Shown here piece after piece: positions 1 to 9,446 of a DNA stretch of 64,000 nucleotides. The stretch's first letter is position 1; every line of letters starts with the position of its first letter. Made by a program: the position numbers and the translations under genes. Where the stretch lies: assembly GCA_028823485.1 (NCBI GenBank), contig JAPKBG010000001.1, forward strand, positions 118,536 to 182,535. Reading direction: 5' to 3'. Below the pieces are notes generated by a model. It had not been told where the DNA came from, did not search any database, and saw only the letters and a program-made list of their open reading frames with translations. The DNA is from Methylophilaceae bacterium. GTDB taxonomy: Bacteria > Pseudomonadota > Gammaproteobacteria > Burkholderiales > Methylophilaceae.

Positions 1-1
1 C

Positions 2-1561
2 CACGATATTGTTGACCATTACACCTATGCGTTCTTAGGCGATGGTTGCATGATGGAAGGTGTATCTCACGAAGCTTGTGCTTTAGCTGGTACATGGGGT
101 CTTGGTAAATTAGTTGCATTCTGGGATGACAATGGTATTTCTATCGATGGTCACATCGAAGGTTGGTATACAGATGATACAGTTGGTCGTTTTAAATCAT
201 ATGGTTGGCACGTCGTTTCAGTTGATGGTCACGATGTTGATGCAATCCAAAAAGCAATTGACGAGTCAAAAGCAGTTACAGATAAGCCTTCATTGATTTG
301 CTGTAAAACAATCATTGGTAAAGGTTCGCCAAACAAATCTGGTTCACACGATTGCCACGGTGCTGCATTAGGTGATGACGAAGTTGCTTTAGTCCGTAAA
401 GAAATCAACTGGCCACATGCCCCATTCGTTATCCCTGATGACGTTTATGAAGGTTGGAACCAAAAAGATAAAGGCGCCGCTAGAGAGGCAGCTTGGAACG
501 ACAAGTTCGCTGCTTACGCTGCTGCATTCCCAGCTGACGCTAAAGAATTCACACGCCGTATGGCAGGTGAGTTACCGGCTGACTGGAAATCTGTAACAGA
601 CAAAATTATTGCTGAAACAAATGAAAAAGCTGAAAAATTGGCAACACGTAAAGCTTCTCAAAATGCAATTACTGCACTTGCACCAGAGTTACCTGAGTTC
701 TTAGGTGGTTCTGCTGATTTAACAGGTTCAAACCTAACTGCTGCACCTAGCTTCAAACACGTCAGTGGTAAAGGGCCTGGTAACTACATCTCATACGGTG
801 TACGAGAGTTCGGTATGGCTGCCATCATGAACGGTATTGCATTGCACGGTGGTTTCTTACCATTCGGCGGTACATTCCACATGTTCTCTGACTACATGAA
901 GAGCGGTATGCGTATGGCTGCGTTGATGCACCAACGTGTTGTTTATGTCTTAACACATGACTCTATCGGCCAAGGTGAAGACGGTCCTACACATCAGCCT
1001 GTAGAAAACACATCTGGCCTACGCTACATCCCTAATATGGATGTATGGCGTCCAGCTGACTCAACTGAAACAACAATCGCTTGGGTTGCTGCTGCAGAGC
1101 GTAACGATGGTCCTTCTTGCTTAGTACTAAGTCGTCAAGGCGTGCCTGGTAACAAGCATGACGCTAAAGACTTCGAATTAGTGCGTAAAGGTGGTTATGT
1201 ATTCTCTGACGCTGCTAACGCGAATGTAATCATCATCGCTAATGGTTCTGAGTTAAGTCTAGCTGTTGACGCGGCTGCTGAATTAACAGCTGCTGGTACG
1301 AAAGTACGTGTGGTTTCAATGCCATCTACTAACGTATTTGACCGTCAAGAAAAAGCTTACCAAGAGAGCGTATTAACACCTGGTGTTAAGCGTGTTGCTG
1401 TTGAAGCTGCTCACCCAGATTTCTGGCGTAAATATGTTGGTTTAGACGGTGCTGTTGTTGGTATCGATACATTCGGTGAATCAGCGCCTGGTGGCGAAGT
1501 GATGAAACACTTCGGCTTCACAGTTGAGAATGTAGTGAAAACAGTTAAATCAGTACTTTAA
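2..1561 (+). CDS. tkt: Transketolase (5' end outside window)
   Basis: This is the last ~519 residues of a transketolase; the reading frame is open from base 2, so the start lies upstream of the window. The enzyme moves two-carbon ketol units between sugar phosphates using thiamine diphosphate and feeds the pentose-phosphate and ribulose-monophosphate cycles. The visible part starts just before the diphosphate-binding GDGCMMEG motif. The pyrimidine-binding domain follows ([10 protein letters not shown], then [20 protein letters not shown]), then the [17 protein letters not shown] segment and the C-terminal domain. Codons look well adapted and the frame is clean. A strong terminator follows directly, so gap is probably transcribed from its own promoter even though tkt-gap-pgk forms a functional cluster. 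The identification is secure. Confidence 0.97.
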   Translation, partial: HDIVDHYTYAFLGDGCMMEGVSHEACALAGTWGLGKLVAFWDDNGISIDGHIEGWYTDDTVGRFKSYGWHVVSVDGHDVDAIQKAIDESKAVTDKPSLICCKTIIGKGSPNKSGSHDCHGAALGDDEVALVRKEINWPHAPFVIPDDVYEGWNQKDKGAAREAAWNDKFAAYAAAFPADAKEFTRRMAGELPADWKSVTDKIIAETNEKAEKLATRKASQNAITALAPELPEFLGGSADLTGSNLTAAPSFKHVSGKGPGNYISYGVREFGMAAIMNGIALHGGFLPFGGTFHMFSDYMKSGMRMAALMHQRVVYVLTHDSIGQGEDGPTHQPVENTSGLRYIPNMDVWRPADSTETTIAWVAAAERNDGPSCLVLSRQGVPGNKHDAKDFELVRKGGYVFSDAANANVIIIANGSELSLAVDAAAELTAAGTKVRVVSMPSTNVFDRQEKAYQESVLTPGVKRVAVEAAHPDFWRKYVGLDGAVVGIDTFGESAPGGEVMKHFGFTVENVVKTVKSVL

Positions 1562-1584
1562 TTGCTAAGTAGTTGATATAACTT

Positions 1585-1613
1585 AAAGGGGCCTCTATAT
1601 GAGGCCCCTTTTT
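1585..1613 (+). terminator. Rho-independent terminator after tkt
   Basis: An 11-bp perfect stem (1585-1595 paired with 1601-1611) with a five-base TATAT loop is followed by T residues. It sits 24 bp after the tkt stop codon. Confidence 0.9.
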
Positions 1614-1645
1614 GGTAAAATTAAAGCGTTAAAACCTAACAGTGA

Positions 1646-2662
<1,017 letters not shown>

Positions 2663-2704
2663 ATAGCAATCGCTTAAATACAATAGTGACAGTGAAGGTA
2701 GAAG

Positions 2705-3895
2705 ATGCAGTTTATTAAAATGACAGATTTAGACTTAAAAGGTAAACGTGTATTTATACGCGCTGATTTAAATGTGCCAGTATCAGATGGTAAAGTAACT
2801 TCTGATGCACGTATTACTGCTTCTATGCCAACCATTGAGTATGCGCTTAAAGCGGGTGCAAAGGTCATGGTGACATCCCATTTGGGCCGCCCTGAAGAAG
2901 GTGTTTATTCCGAAGAGAATTCGTTACAGCCTGTTGCTGATGTGATGTCAGAAAAGCTTGGTCAGCCAGTTCGTTTGGTTAAAAACTGGTTAAGTGATGA
3001 TGCGCCAGCGGGTAGTTTAACCACCGAAGAAGGTCAGTTGATATTGCTAGAGAATTGTCGCTTTAATGTTGGCGAAAAAAAGAATGATGATGATCTTTCT
3101 AAAAAATACGCTGCATTATGTGATGTCTTTGTCATGGATGCTTTTGGTACGGCACATCGTGCGCAAGCTAGCACACATGGTATTGCTAAATACGCACCAG
3201 TGGCTTGTGCAGGCATCTTGTTAGCGCAAGAGTTAGAAGCGTTAACAAAAGCATTGTTGAATCCAGCGCGTCCGATGGTCGCAATTGTCGGCGGTAGTAA
3301 GGTCTCGACTAAGTTGACTGTATTGGAAAGCTTGTCTGAAAAGGTTGACCAAATGATTGTTGGCGGCGGTATTGCTAACACCTTTCTAAAAGCCTCTGAT
3401 TTAGAAGTTGGAAAGTCGCTATGTGAAGATTATTTAGTGCCCACTGCAAGTACGCTCATTGCAAAAATGGCACAACGTGGTGCAGCAGTGCCGATTGCAA
3501 AAGACGTCGTATGTGGCAAAAAGTTTGATGCAAATGAGGTTGCTGTCTTTAAAGATGCAACGGATGTTGCAACAGATGATATGATTTTTGATATCGGACC
3601 AAAGACTGCCGATGAGATTGCTGAGATTATCATGAATGCCGGCACGGTGGTTTGGAATGGCCCTGTAGGTGTATTTGAATTTGATCAGTTTGGTGAAGGC
3701 ACTAAAACGATTGCTAAAGCCATCGCAAAGACTAAAGCCTTTACTCTTGCGGGTGGTGGCGATACGGTAGCCGCGATTCAGAAGTATGATATTTATGATG
3801 ATGTGAGTTATATCTCGACTGCTGGCGGTGCTTTCCTAGAGTTTTTAGAAGGTAAGAAATTGCCTGCCGTTGAAATATTAGAGTCACGTAGCTAA
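2705..3895 (+). CDS. pgk: Phosphoglycerate kinase
   Basis: A full-length phosphoglycerate kinase (396 residues) that transfers phosphate from 1,3-bisphosphoglycerate to ADP. Family landmarks occur in order: [12 protein letters not shown] at the N-terminus, the substrate-binding TSHLGRP segment, [35 protein letters not shown] and the nucleotide-binding GGGDTVAA near the C-terminus. The ATG at 2705 is preceded by AAGG at a usual distance; an in-frame ATG five codons on (2720) is the alternative start. It lies downstream of gap on the same strand. The next glycolytic gene, pyruvate kinase, is broken, so pgk is the last intact lower-glycolysis gene of the cluster. Confidence 0.97.
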   Translation: MQFIKMTDLDLKGKRVFIRADLNVPVSDGKVTSDARITASMPTIEYALKAGAKVMVTSHLGRPEEGVYSEENSLQPVADVMSEKLGQPVRLVKNWLSDDAPAGSLTTEEGQLILLENCRFNVGEKKNDDDLSKKYAALCDVFVMDAFGTAHRAQASTHGIAKYAPVACAGILLAQELEALTKALLNPARPMVAIVGGSKVSTKLTVLESLSEKVDQMIVGGGIANTFLKASDLEVGKSLCEDYLVPTASTLIAKMAQRGAAVPIAKDVVCGKKFDANEVAVFKDATDVATDDMIFDIGPKTADEIAEIIMNAGTVVWNGPVGVFEFDQFGEGTKTIAKAIAKTKAFTLAGGGDTVAAIQKYDIYDDVSYISTAGGAFLEFLEGKKLPAVEILESRS

Positions 3896-3947
3896 GGTAG
3901 ACTGCTACCTATTACTGCGTTTTGTAATGGGTTTGTTTGAATGATTT

Positions 3948-3973
3948 AACAGCCCTTTTTAGCGCTGTTTTTA
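3948..3973 (+). terminator. Possible weak terminator after pgk
   Basis: AACAGC at 3948-3953 pairs with GCTGTT at 3964-3969 and runs into T residues. The stem is only 6 bp with a 10-base loop, so this is a weak candidate. The 174 bp between pgk and the pyk remnant otherwise show only AT-rich sequence. Confidence 0.35.
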
Positions 3974-4069
3974 TAGCTAGTACTAAAATTGCTTATATAC
4001 ATGTATTAATACTGATGTAATAACCCTTTATTTATTCGATTCTTAAACCAACCGAGGTGTCCTTTGACC

Positions 4070-5498
4070 ATGCGCAGAACCAAAATAGTAGCTACACTTG
4101 GCCCCTCATCCTAAACTGAAGAAATGCTTGCACGTCTCATTACAGCAGGCGTGAATGTGGTCAGGCTGAATTTTTCACATGGGACCGCTGAGGAACATAT
4201 TACAAGAGCCAATATTGTGCGCAGTATTGCGACTAAACTCAATCGGCCTATTGGTGTGCTATGTGATTTGCAGGGTCCTAAAATCCGAAGCGGACAATTT
4301 GCTGTCGGCAAAATCACTTTAAAGATCGGTGACTTGTTTATGTTGAATGCTAACTGTGCGCTTGGTGACCAAGATCATGTTGGCCTAGATTACAAAGAGC
4401 TGCCAAGTGAAGTTGAAGGTGGCACGGTGCTTTGCTAAATGATGCCTGCATCACCATGCAGGTTGATCGTGTGAGTGGCAGCAAGGTTTATTATGTTGTG
4501 ATAGCGGGTGGTGTGCTGTCTAATAATAAAGGCATCAATAAGCAAGGCGGGGGCTTAAGTACTGAAGCCTTGACTGAAAAAGATAGAGAAGATATTAAAA
4601 CGGCTGTGGCATTGGAAGCTGATTACGTGGCTGTTTCATTTCCACGTGAGGCGGCTGATATTGAGTTGGCTAGAAAGTTAGTGGCTGAAGCTGGAGGTAC
4701 TGCTGGGATTATCGCTAAAATTGAACGTGCAGAAGCGATAGATGCGGCAGAGGAGATTCTCCTAGCACCTGATACCATTATGGTGGCACGCGGTGATTTA
4801 GGTGTTGAAGTCGGTTATGCGGCAGTACCTGGCTCGCAAAAGCGTTTAATCAATTTGGCGCGGATTCATCATAAGCCGGTGATTACGGCAACGCAGATGA
4901 TGGAGTCGGTGATTCATAGCCCTATTCCAACAAGAGCTAGAGTGTCTGATGTGGCTAATGCTATTTTGGATGGCACGGATGCGGTGATGCTTTCTGCGAA
5001 AACGGCGGCAGGTCATACCCATTGGAAACCATTGAAGCAGTACACCGTGTTGCGGTAGCCGCAGAAAAGGAATACTTTACTCGGTTTGATTCTAGAGTGA
5101 ATCGGAGTGAGTTTAACAAAAGTGATGTGTCAATTGCTATGGCGACTATTTATATCGCATAACGCCTTAAAGTAAGGGCGATAGCAACATTGACGCAATC
5201 AGGAAATACCGCACATTGGCTCGCGCAGAAAGAGAATATGGCGCTGATTTATGCCTTATCACCGAATCGTGTAGCACGTAGAAAATTGACGCTTTACCGT
5301 AGTGTCTTCCCTTACCCGATTGATCAGGAAGGTAAGGATAGAGATGAAATTTTGCGAGAAATGCAAGATATTCTGCTAAAAGAAGCAGTTGTTAAAAATA
5401 GTGATCGTGTCATCTTAACTTTCGGTGAGCCGATTGGAAATCCAGGTGGAATAAATACAATGAAAATTGTCACCATAGGTCAGAATATTGAAAGTTGA
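4070..5498 (+). pseudogene. pyk: Pyruvate kinase, broken by two stops and two frameshifts
   Basis: A recognisable pyruvate kinase (phosphoenolpyruvate + ADP to pyruvate + ATP) that cannot be read through. It starts MRRTKIVATLGPSS at 4070 and hits an in-frame TAA at 4112, where the family continues with TEEMLARLI. The frame then slips by one base near 4431, where a T run seems one base short. It slips again near 5013-5016, after [10 protein letters not shown] second in-frame TAA lies near 5159, between YIA and RLKVRAIATLTQSG. The family ending GEPIGNPGGINTMKIVTIG is still there. In the effector and active-site region SAETA has become SAKTA, a charge reversal at a normally conserved Glu. Four separate lesions plus a substitution argue for real decay rather than a sequencing error. 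It sits between pgk and purC, where an intact pyk would be expected. Confidence 0.93.
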
Positions 5499-5577
5499 TT
5501 GTTAAGTTAGGTTGATTGTTAAGACAACCATGCTGCATGACATTATAATGTCAGAACAATTTAACGATTTTTTTGCT

Positions 5578-6477
5578 ATGTCTAATATTCCTTTGTTTCA
5601 AACCAATATCTCAAGTTTACAACGCTTGCATCAGGGTAAAGTGCGCGACATCTATGCCGTCGATGATAAAACCATGCTACTCGTCAGTAGTGATCGTTTG
5701 TCAGCTTTTGATGTTATATTGCCAACAGCAATTGAAAATAAGGGGGCTATGTTGACGCAAATGGCGAACTTCTGGTTTGAGAAGCTTAAGCACGTGGTGC
5801 CAAATCATTTGACGGGAATAGACCCAGATACTGTTGTGACAGCCCCTGCGGAAAAAGCACAACTAGGCAGTCGAGCCGTTGTGGTTAAGAAGCTAACCCC
5901 ATTGCCGATTGAGGCGATTGTGCGTGGTTATATTATTGGTAGTGGATGGAAGGAATATCAAGCCAAAGGCACGCTTTGTGACATTCCATTGCCAGTAGGT
6001 TTACGGATTGCTGATAAATTAGCTGAGCCTTTGTTTACTCCCTCGAGTAAAGCTGATGTCGGCGGGCATGATGAGAATATTAGTGTCGCTGAAGTAGAGA
6101 AGCTAATCGGTAAGGACATGGCTGCGCAAGTGGCTAAGGTCGCTATTCAGCTTTATACCGAGGCAGCTGAATACGCGCTAACAAAAGGTATTATTATCGC
6201 TGATACCAAGTTTGAATTTGGCTTGGATGAACAAGGTGTGCTATATGTCATGGATGAAGTGTTGACGCCAGATTCATCACGTTTTTGGCCATTAGACAGT
6301 TATCAAGCAGGCAGTAATCCACCGAGTTACGATAAGCAGTTTGTTCGCGACTGGTTGGAAAGTAGCGGCTGGGATAAAACAACACCAGGACCTGAGTTAC
6401 CAGCAGATGTCGCGAAAAAGACTAGTGAGAAATATATGGAAGTGTATACAAAGCTAACAGGAAATACATTGATTTAG
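5578..6477 (+). CDS. purC: SAICAR synthetase (purine synthesis)
   Basis: Phosphoribosylaminoimidazole-succinocarboxamide synthase joins aspartate to CAIR using ATP, a middle step of purine synthesis. Landmarks are LHQGKVRDIYAVDD (ATP-binding N-lobe), SSDRLSAFDVILP, VVVKKLTPLPIEAIVRGYI, GHDENIS, IADTKFEFG and DEVLTPDSSRFWP. From the ATG at 5578 the product is 299 residues, the usual length. An upstream in-frame ATG (5548) and a TTG (5512) would give longer forms, but neither has a good ribosome-binding site. It follows the broken pyk and precedes a DUF1232 gene by only 3 bp. Its pathway partners purE and purK lie at 62.2-63.9 kb. Confidence 0.95.
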   Translation: MSNIPLFQTNISSLQRLHQGKVRDIYAVDDKTMLLVSSDRLSAFDVILPTAIENKGAMLTQMANFWFEKLKHVVPNHLTGIDPDTVVTAPAEKAQLGSRAVVVKKLTPLPIEAIVRGYIIGSGWKEYQAKGTLCDIPLPVGLRIADKLAEPLFTPSSKADVGGHDENISVAEVEKLIGKDMAAQVAKVAIQLYTEAAEYALTKGIIIADTKFEFGLDEQGVLYVMDEVLTPDSSRFWPLDSYQAGSNPPSYDKQFVRDWLESSGWDKTTPGPELPADVAKKTSEKYMEVYTKLTGNTLI

Positions 6478-6480
6478 GCA

Positions 6481-6753
6481 ATGTTCAAGCAATTCAAAAG
6501 CTTTGTAAAACAGATTAAACAAGAGCTTGTACTTTATCGGCTGATTGCCAAACACCCAGATACGCCTTGGTTAGCGAAACTGTGTTTAGGTTTCGCCATT
6601 GGTTATTTGTTATTGCCATTTGATTTAATTCCTGACTTCGTTCCCATACTTGGTCAACTGGATGATTTGCTGGTTGTGCCATTTTTTGTCTACGCCGCCC
6701 TCAAGCTAACGCCGAATTCTGTCATTGAATGCTGTCGACAACAAATAAATTAA
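6481..6753 (+). CDS. DUF1232 (YkvA-like) small membrane protein
   Basis: A 90-residue protein of the DUF1232/YkvA family. A basic N-terminal part (residues 1-25) is followed by the family core [19 protein letters not shown]. The hallmark [20 protein letters not shown] forms two hydrophobic segments joined by the conserved DLIPD turn. Membrane location is predicted; biochemical function is unknown for the family. The ATG lies 3 bp after the purC stop, so it is almost surely translated from the purC message. Family membership is secure; role is not. Confidence 0.88.
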   Translation: MFKQFKSFVKQIKQELVLYRLIAKHPDTPWLAKLCLGFAIGYLLLPFDLIPDFVPILGQLDDLLVVPFFVYAALKLTPNSVIECCRQQIN

Positions 6754-6784
6754 TGGTGTTTGTAATGCTTTTGTTACAGGCTCT

Positions 6785-6793
6785 TGTTATAAT
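6785..6793 (+). promoter_or_regulatory. Extended -10 promoter for ppa
   Basis: TGTTATAAT at 6785-6793 is a consensus extended -10 element (TG-N-TATAAT), about 30 bp before the ppa ATG. A TGCTTT sequence 16 bp upstream could act as a weak -35. Confidence 0.6.
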
Positions 6794-6823
6794 CCGCACC
6801 TCAAAAATGTTGAAAGTTATGTC

Positions 6824-7372
6824 ATGTCATTGAACTTAGTACCTTCAGGCAAGGATTTGCCTAACGATTTTAATGTCATCATTGAAATCCCAGCAAATGG
6901 TGACCCTGTTAAGTATGAAGTTGATAAAGATAGTGGGTCACTATTTGTTGATCGCTTTATGGGTACTTCTATGCAATACCCATGTAACTACGGTTACATC
7001 CCGCACACATTAGGCGGCGACGGCGATCCAGTTGATATTTTAGTGGTTACACCAGTCCCATTATTGCCAGGTGTGGTTGTTCGTTGCCGTGCACTTGGTA
7101 TGTTAAACATGCAAGATGAAGCAGGCGATGATGCAAAAGTGTTGGCAGTGCCAATTGAAAAAGTATGCCCGCTATATGCCTTCCAAAAGTCTTATAAAGA
7201 TGTTTCGCCTTGGCGTTTAGAAATGATTTCTCACTTCTTTGAACATTACAAAGATTTGGACAAAGGTAAATGGGTTAAGATTTTAGGTTGGGAAGATATT
7301 GACGCCGCACACAAAGAAATTATGGATGGTGTTGATCGTTATAATTCTGCAAAAGTGAAACCTGCTTTCTAA
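6824..7372 (+). CDS. ppa: Inorganic pyrophosphatase, soluble family I
   Basis: A 182-residue soluble pyrophosphatase that hydrolyses PPi to two phosphates with Mg2+, pulling biosynthetic reactions forward. Family I features are visible: the substrate-contact segment [25 protein letters not shown], and the metal-binding DGDPVDILV with its closely spaced acidic residues. DDAKVLAVP and the basic W-VK-LGW segment follow near the C-terminus. Length matches the family. It has its own promoter and a strong terminator, so it is probably a single-gene unit. The genome also encodes a membrane H+-pyrophosphatase about 2 kb away, so PPi can be either wasted as heat or conserved as a proton gradient. Confidence 0.97.
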   Translation: MSLNLVPSGKDLPNDFNVIIEIPANGDPVKYEVDKDSGSLFVDRFMGTSMQYPCNYGYIPHTLGGDGDPVDILVVTPVPLLPGVVVRCRALGMLNMQDEAGDDAKVLAVPIEKVCPLYAFQKSYKDVSPWRLEMISHFFEHYKDLDKGKWVKILGWEDIDAAHKEIMDGVDRYNSAKVKPAF

Positions 7373-7390
7373 AAGTATTTCCAAACAACA

Positions 7391-7417
7391 AAAAAGCGCG
7401 GTTATCCGCGCTTTTTT
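7391..7417. terminator. Bidirectional terminator between ppa and the VIT gene
   Basis: An A-run, a GCGCGG/CCGCGC stem with a TTAT loop and a T-run form a near-perfect hairpin. It serves the convergent genes ppa (+) and the VIT transporter (-). Confidence 0.9.
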
Positions 7418-7439
7418 GTTGTTTATTAGTGGTTCAGTT

Positions 7440-8138
7440 TTATCCTGTCGCCGCACCAAATAAATGACCGATGATGGCTGTTGCGGCCATCGCTAGTAGA
7501 CCCCAGAAGGTGACTCTTGTAATGCCGATATAAACATTAGCACCGCCGACTTTTGCTGCGATTGCACCTAATAGTGAGAGAGAAAGCAAAGAGGCCATAC
7601 CGACAATTAGCTCTGTTTTTTCAGGAGAAGTAAAGACAGCGACTAATAACGGGAATGCAGCACCAAGCGTGAAAGCGAGACCTGAAGTCAATGCTGCCTG
7701 TAGCGGCTTGGCACTTGATAGGTCAGTAAAGCCTAATTCATCACGAGCATGTGCACCTAATGCATCTTGTTCCATTAACTGTGTTGCCACTTGCTGCGCT
7801 AGCTCAGGTACTAACCCGCGATCGATATAAATATGGGTGAGCTCTTTTAGCTCACTCTCATGATTGGTTGCTATCGCATGGCTTTCAATGGCTAAATCAG
7901 CTGCTTCGATATCCGCTTGAGAGCTGACAGAAACATACTCACCCGCAGCCATCGACATGGCGCCAGCAATTAATCCAGCAACACCCGTTAACAATATTGT
8001 TTCATGGGATGCATTTGCCGCTGCGACGCCGATGACAAGGCTGGCGGTAGAAATAATGCCATCGTTCGCGCCTAATACTGCAGCGCGTAGCCAATTGGAA
8101 TGCTGCGAACGATGGCGGTGCTCATCTGTATGTCTCAA
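7440..8138 (-). CDS. VIT1/CCC1-family Fe2+/Mn2+ transporter
   Basis: A 232-residue member of the VIT1/CCC1 family, membrane carriers that move Fe2+ or Mn2+ out of the cytosol. A His-rich N-terminus (HTDEHRHRSQH) leads into the signature NWLRAAVLGANDGIISTASL. AGAMSMAAGEYVSVSSQAD follows, then a cytoplasmic helical stretch with several Glu and His, and three hydrophobic C-terminal segments. The only plausible start is TTG at 8138; no ATG gives the conserved N-terminus. It is convergent with ppa and shares its terminator. Metal specificity cannot be read from the sequence. Confidence 0.9.
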   Translation of the reverse strand: MRHTDEHRHRSQHSNWLRAAVLGANDGIISTASLVIGVAAANASHETILLTGVAGLIAGAMSMAAGEYVSVSSQADIEAADLAIESHAIATNHESELKELTHIYIDRGLVPELAQQVATQLMEQDALGAHARDELGFTDLSSAKPLQAALTSGLAFTLGAAFPLLVAVFTSPEKTELIVGMASLLSLSLLGAIAAKVGGANVYIGITRVTFWGLLAMAATAIIGHLFGAATG

Positions 8139-8152
8139 TCTATTACCTTATA

Positions 8153-8806
8153 TTAATGGTTACTTGAAATCGTCATTGATCTCTTTTTGCCCGTGAACAT
8201 GGCTTTAACTAATTTTTCTTTATCCGCAATGCTTGACATAATAATGCCACCGATCTGTAAAAATACAAGCAGTAGGGTTAGATTAACAAAGGTTTCGTGT
8301 GTTTCTTCCCAGAACTCGTCATCTTTTTCATTGACAGTGTGCTGTTGGTTTGTCATTTCTGGAGATGTAGCCATTGCTTTTTTAGTGCCAACTTGTACAA
8401 CAACAGGAAAAGGGCCTTTTTTTTCTTCAACTTAGTATAGTTTTATCCCTGATAGCGTTGCTATGGATAAGTAGAACAGCAATGCAATGACCATCGCACC
8501 ACCAGCAGGGTTGTGATCGATATAATGCTGTGGTTTAGGTGCGACTAGACTTTTTAAGTAAAGTAGTATCGTTGATGACTTGTAGATGAAGTTGCTGAAT
8601 TTGGCGTAACGTCCACCAATAAAGCCCCACACTAACCGAATTAAAACGATGCCAGCTACTGTGTAACTAGCCCATACATGCTGTGTCATTAAGTCATCTT
8701 CAGTAAAGTAAGTGGTGGAAAAAGCAATCACCAGTACCCAATGCGAACCAATGGATCCCATATTGTTACCGCTTTTGTTGTCACCATATTGATCTACTTT
8801 AATCAC
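8153..8806 (-). pseudogene. Cytochrome b561-type membrane protein, interrupted by a stop
   Basis: A di-haem cytochrome b (cytochrome b561/hydrogenase b-type) family gene split by one in-frame TAA at about 8432-8434. The first part (start GTG 8806) keeps HWVLVIAFSTTYFTEDDLMT, HVWASYTVAGIVLIRLVWGF and HNPAGGAMVIALLF. After the stop the same frame continues through VEEKKGPFPVV into FWEETHETFVNLTLLLVFLQ and LVKAMFTGKK, the typical family C-terminus. The N-terminus is also odd: the usual V-W-D motif before the first haem His is scrambled. A single stop could in principle be read through, but with the broken regulator next door decay is more likely. Such proteins normally pass electrons to or from soluble c-type cytochromes in the inner membrane. 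Confidence 0.82.
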
Positions 8807-8920
8807 TACATTATTGGTGCATTATTTGTGTGAAAGTGAATGCAACTGCATTCGATAAGGTGTACTTTGGGATAAACTAAACATAGGCACATCCGCAAAA
8901 TGATGTTAGCAACGATTAAT

Positions 8921-9388
8921 ATGATGAATACAAGTAAACGAGATGAGAAAAAATAGCTTAGCCAATGGACTGTTGCTATTTGTAGTGTGTTTTTCACACT
9001 CATCACTTCTCTGGTAGGAATCGTTTATTTTGGTTGGTTTTACTACCAAACGACACAATCAAAAACCAAGCTGTTAGAGCATGATTTGAGTGAAGCTAAT
9101 CAACAAGCACAGCAGTGGCGTGATGCTAATAGGGAGTTGGTTGCAGGTTTGTCAAAATAGATGCTTAAACAATTTGATCGCTGGAAAATGACGCAGGCTG
9201 AAATTCAGGTTGGCGTGTTAATGCTGAAAGGATTGAGCCATCAAGAAACTGCAGACGTAAGAGCAACTAGCGAGCGAACGATTAGAGAACAAGCGCGGGC
9301 TGTTTATCGCAAGCCTGGATTGACTGGCCGTTCAGAGCTTTCGGCTTTTTTTCTAGAAGATTTTCTGCCACCGCATGAAGGTGTTTGA
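8921..9388 (+). pseudogene. Membrane-anchored LuxR-type regulator, two in-frame TAG stops
   Basis: One continuous frame encodes a short cytoplasmic start, a hydrophobic segment (FTLITSLVGIVYFGWFYY), a coiled stretch rich in Gln and Glu, and a C-terminal LuxR helix-turn-helix. The helix-turn-helix reads QFDRWKMTQAEIQVGVLMLK, GLSHQETADVRATSERTIR, then ELSAFFLEDFL. TAG stops interrupt it at 8954 and 9158. An ATG at 9161, directly after the second stop, leaves a 75-codon frame with only the DNA-binding domain. That fragment could still be made, but it lacks an evident ribosome-binding site. Intact relatives are single membrane-bound regulators of unknown signal. It is divergent from the broken cytochrome b561 gene, so both may have been lost together. 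Confidence 0.8.
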
Positions 9389-9397
9389 GAGGGCAAT

Positions 9398-9425
9398 AAA
9401 AAACCAGCGACAAGCGCTGGTTTTT
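9398..9425. terminator. Bidirectional terminator between the luxR remnant and hppA
   Basis: An A-run, CCAGCG (9404-9409), a five-base loop, CGCTGG (9415-9420) and a T-run. It serves hppA on the - strand and the decayed regulator on the + strand. Confidence 0.85.
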
Positions 9426-9446
9426 AGAATTAAGCTAAAGATTAAT

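Noticed and set aside
4424..4440. Programmed -1 frameshift in pyk
   Set aside because: The slip site is a short T-run without a clear slippery heptamer or stimulatory structure, and three further lesions in the same gene cannot be explained this way.
8806..9006. 66-codon frame on the - strand between the cytochrome b561 and LuxR remnants
   Set aside because: It lies opposite the LuxR remnant, which has clear family similarity, and its own translation shows no domain or ribosome site.
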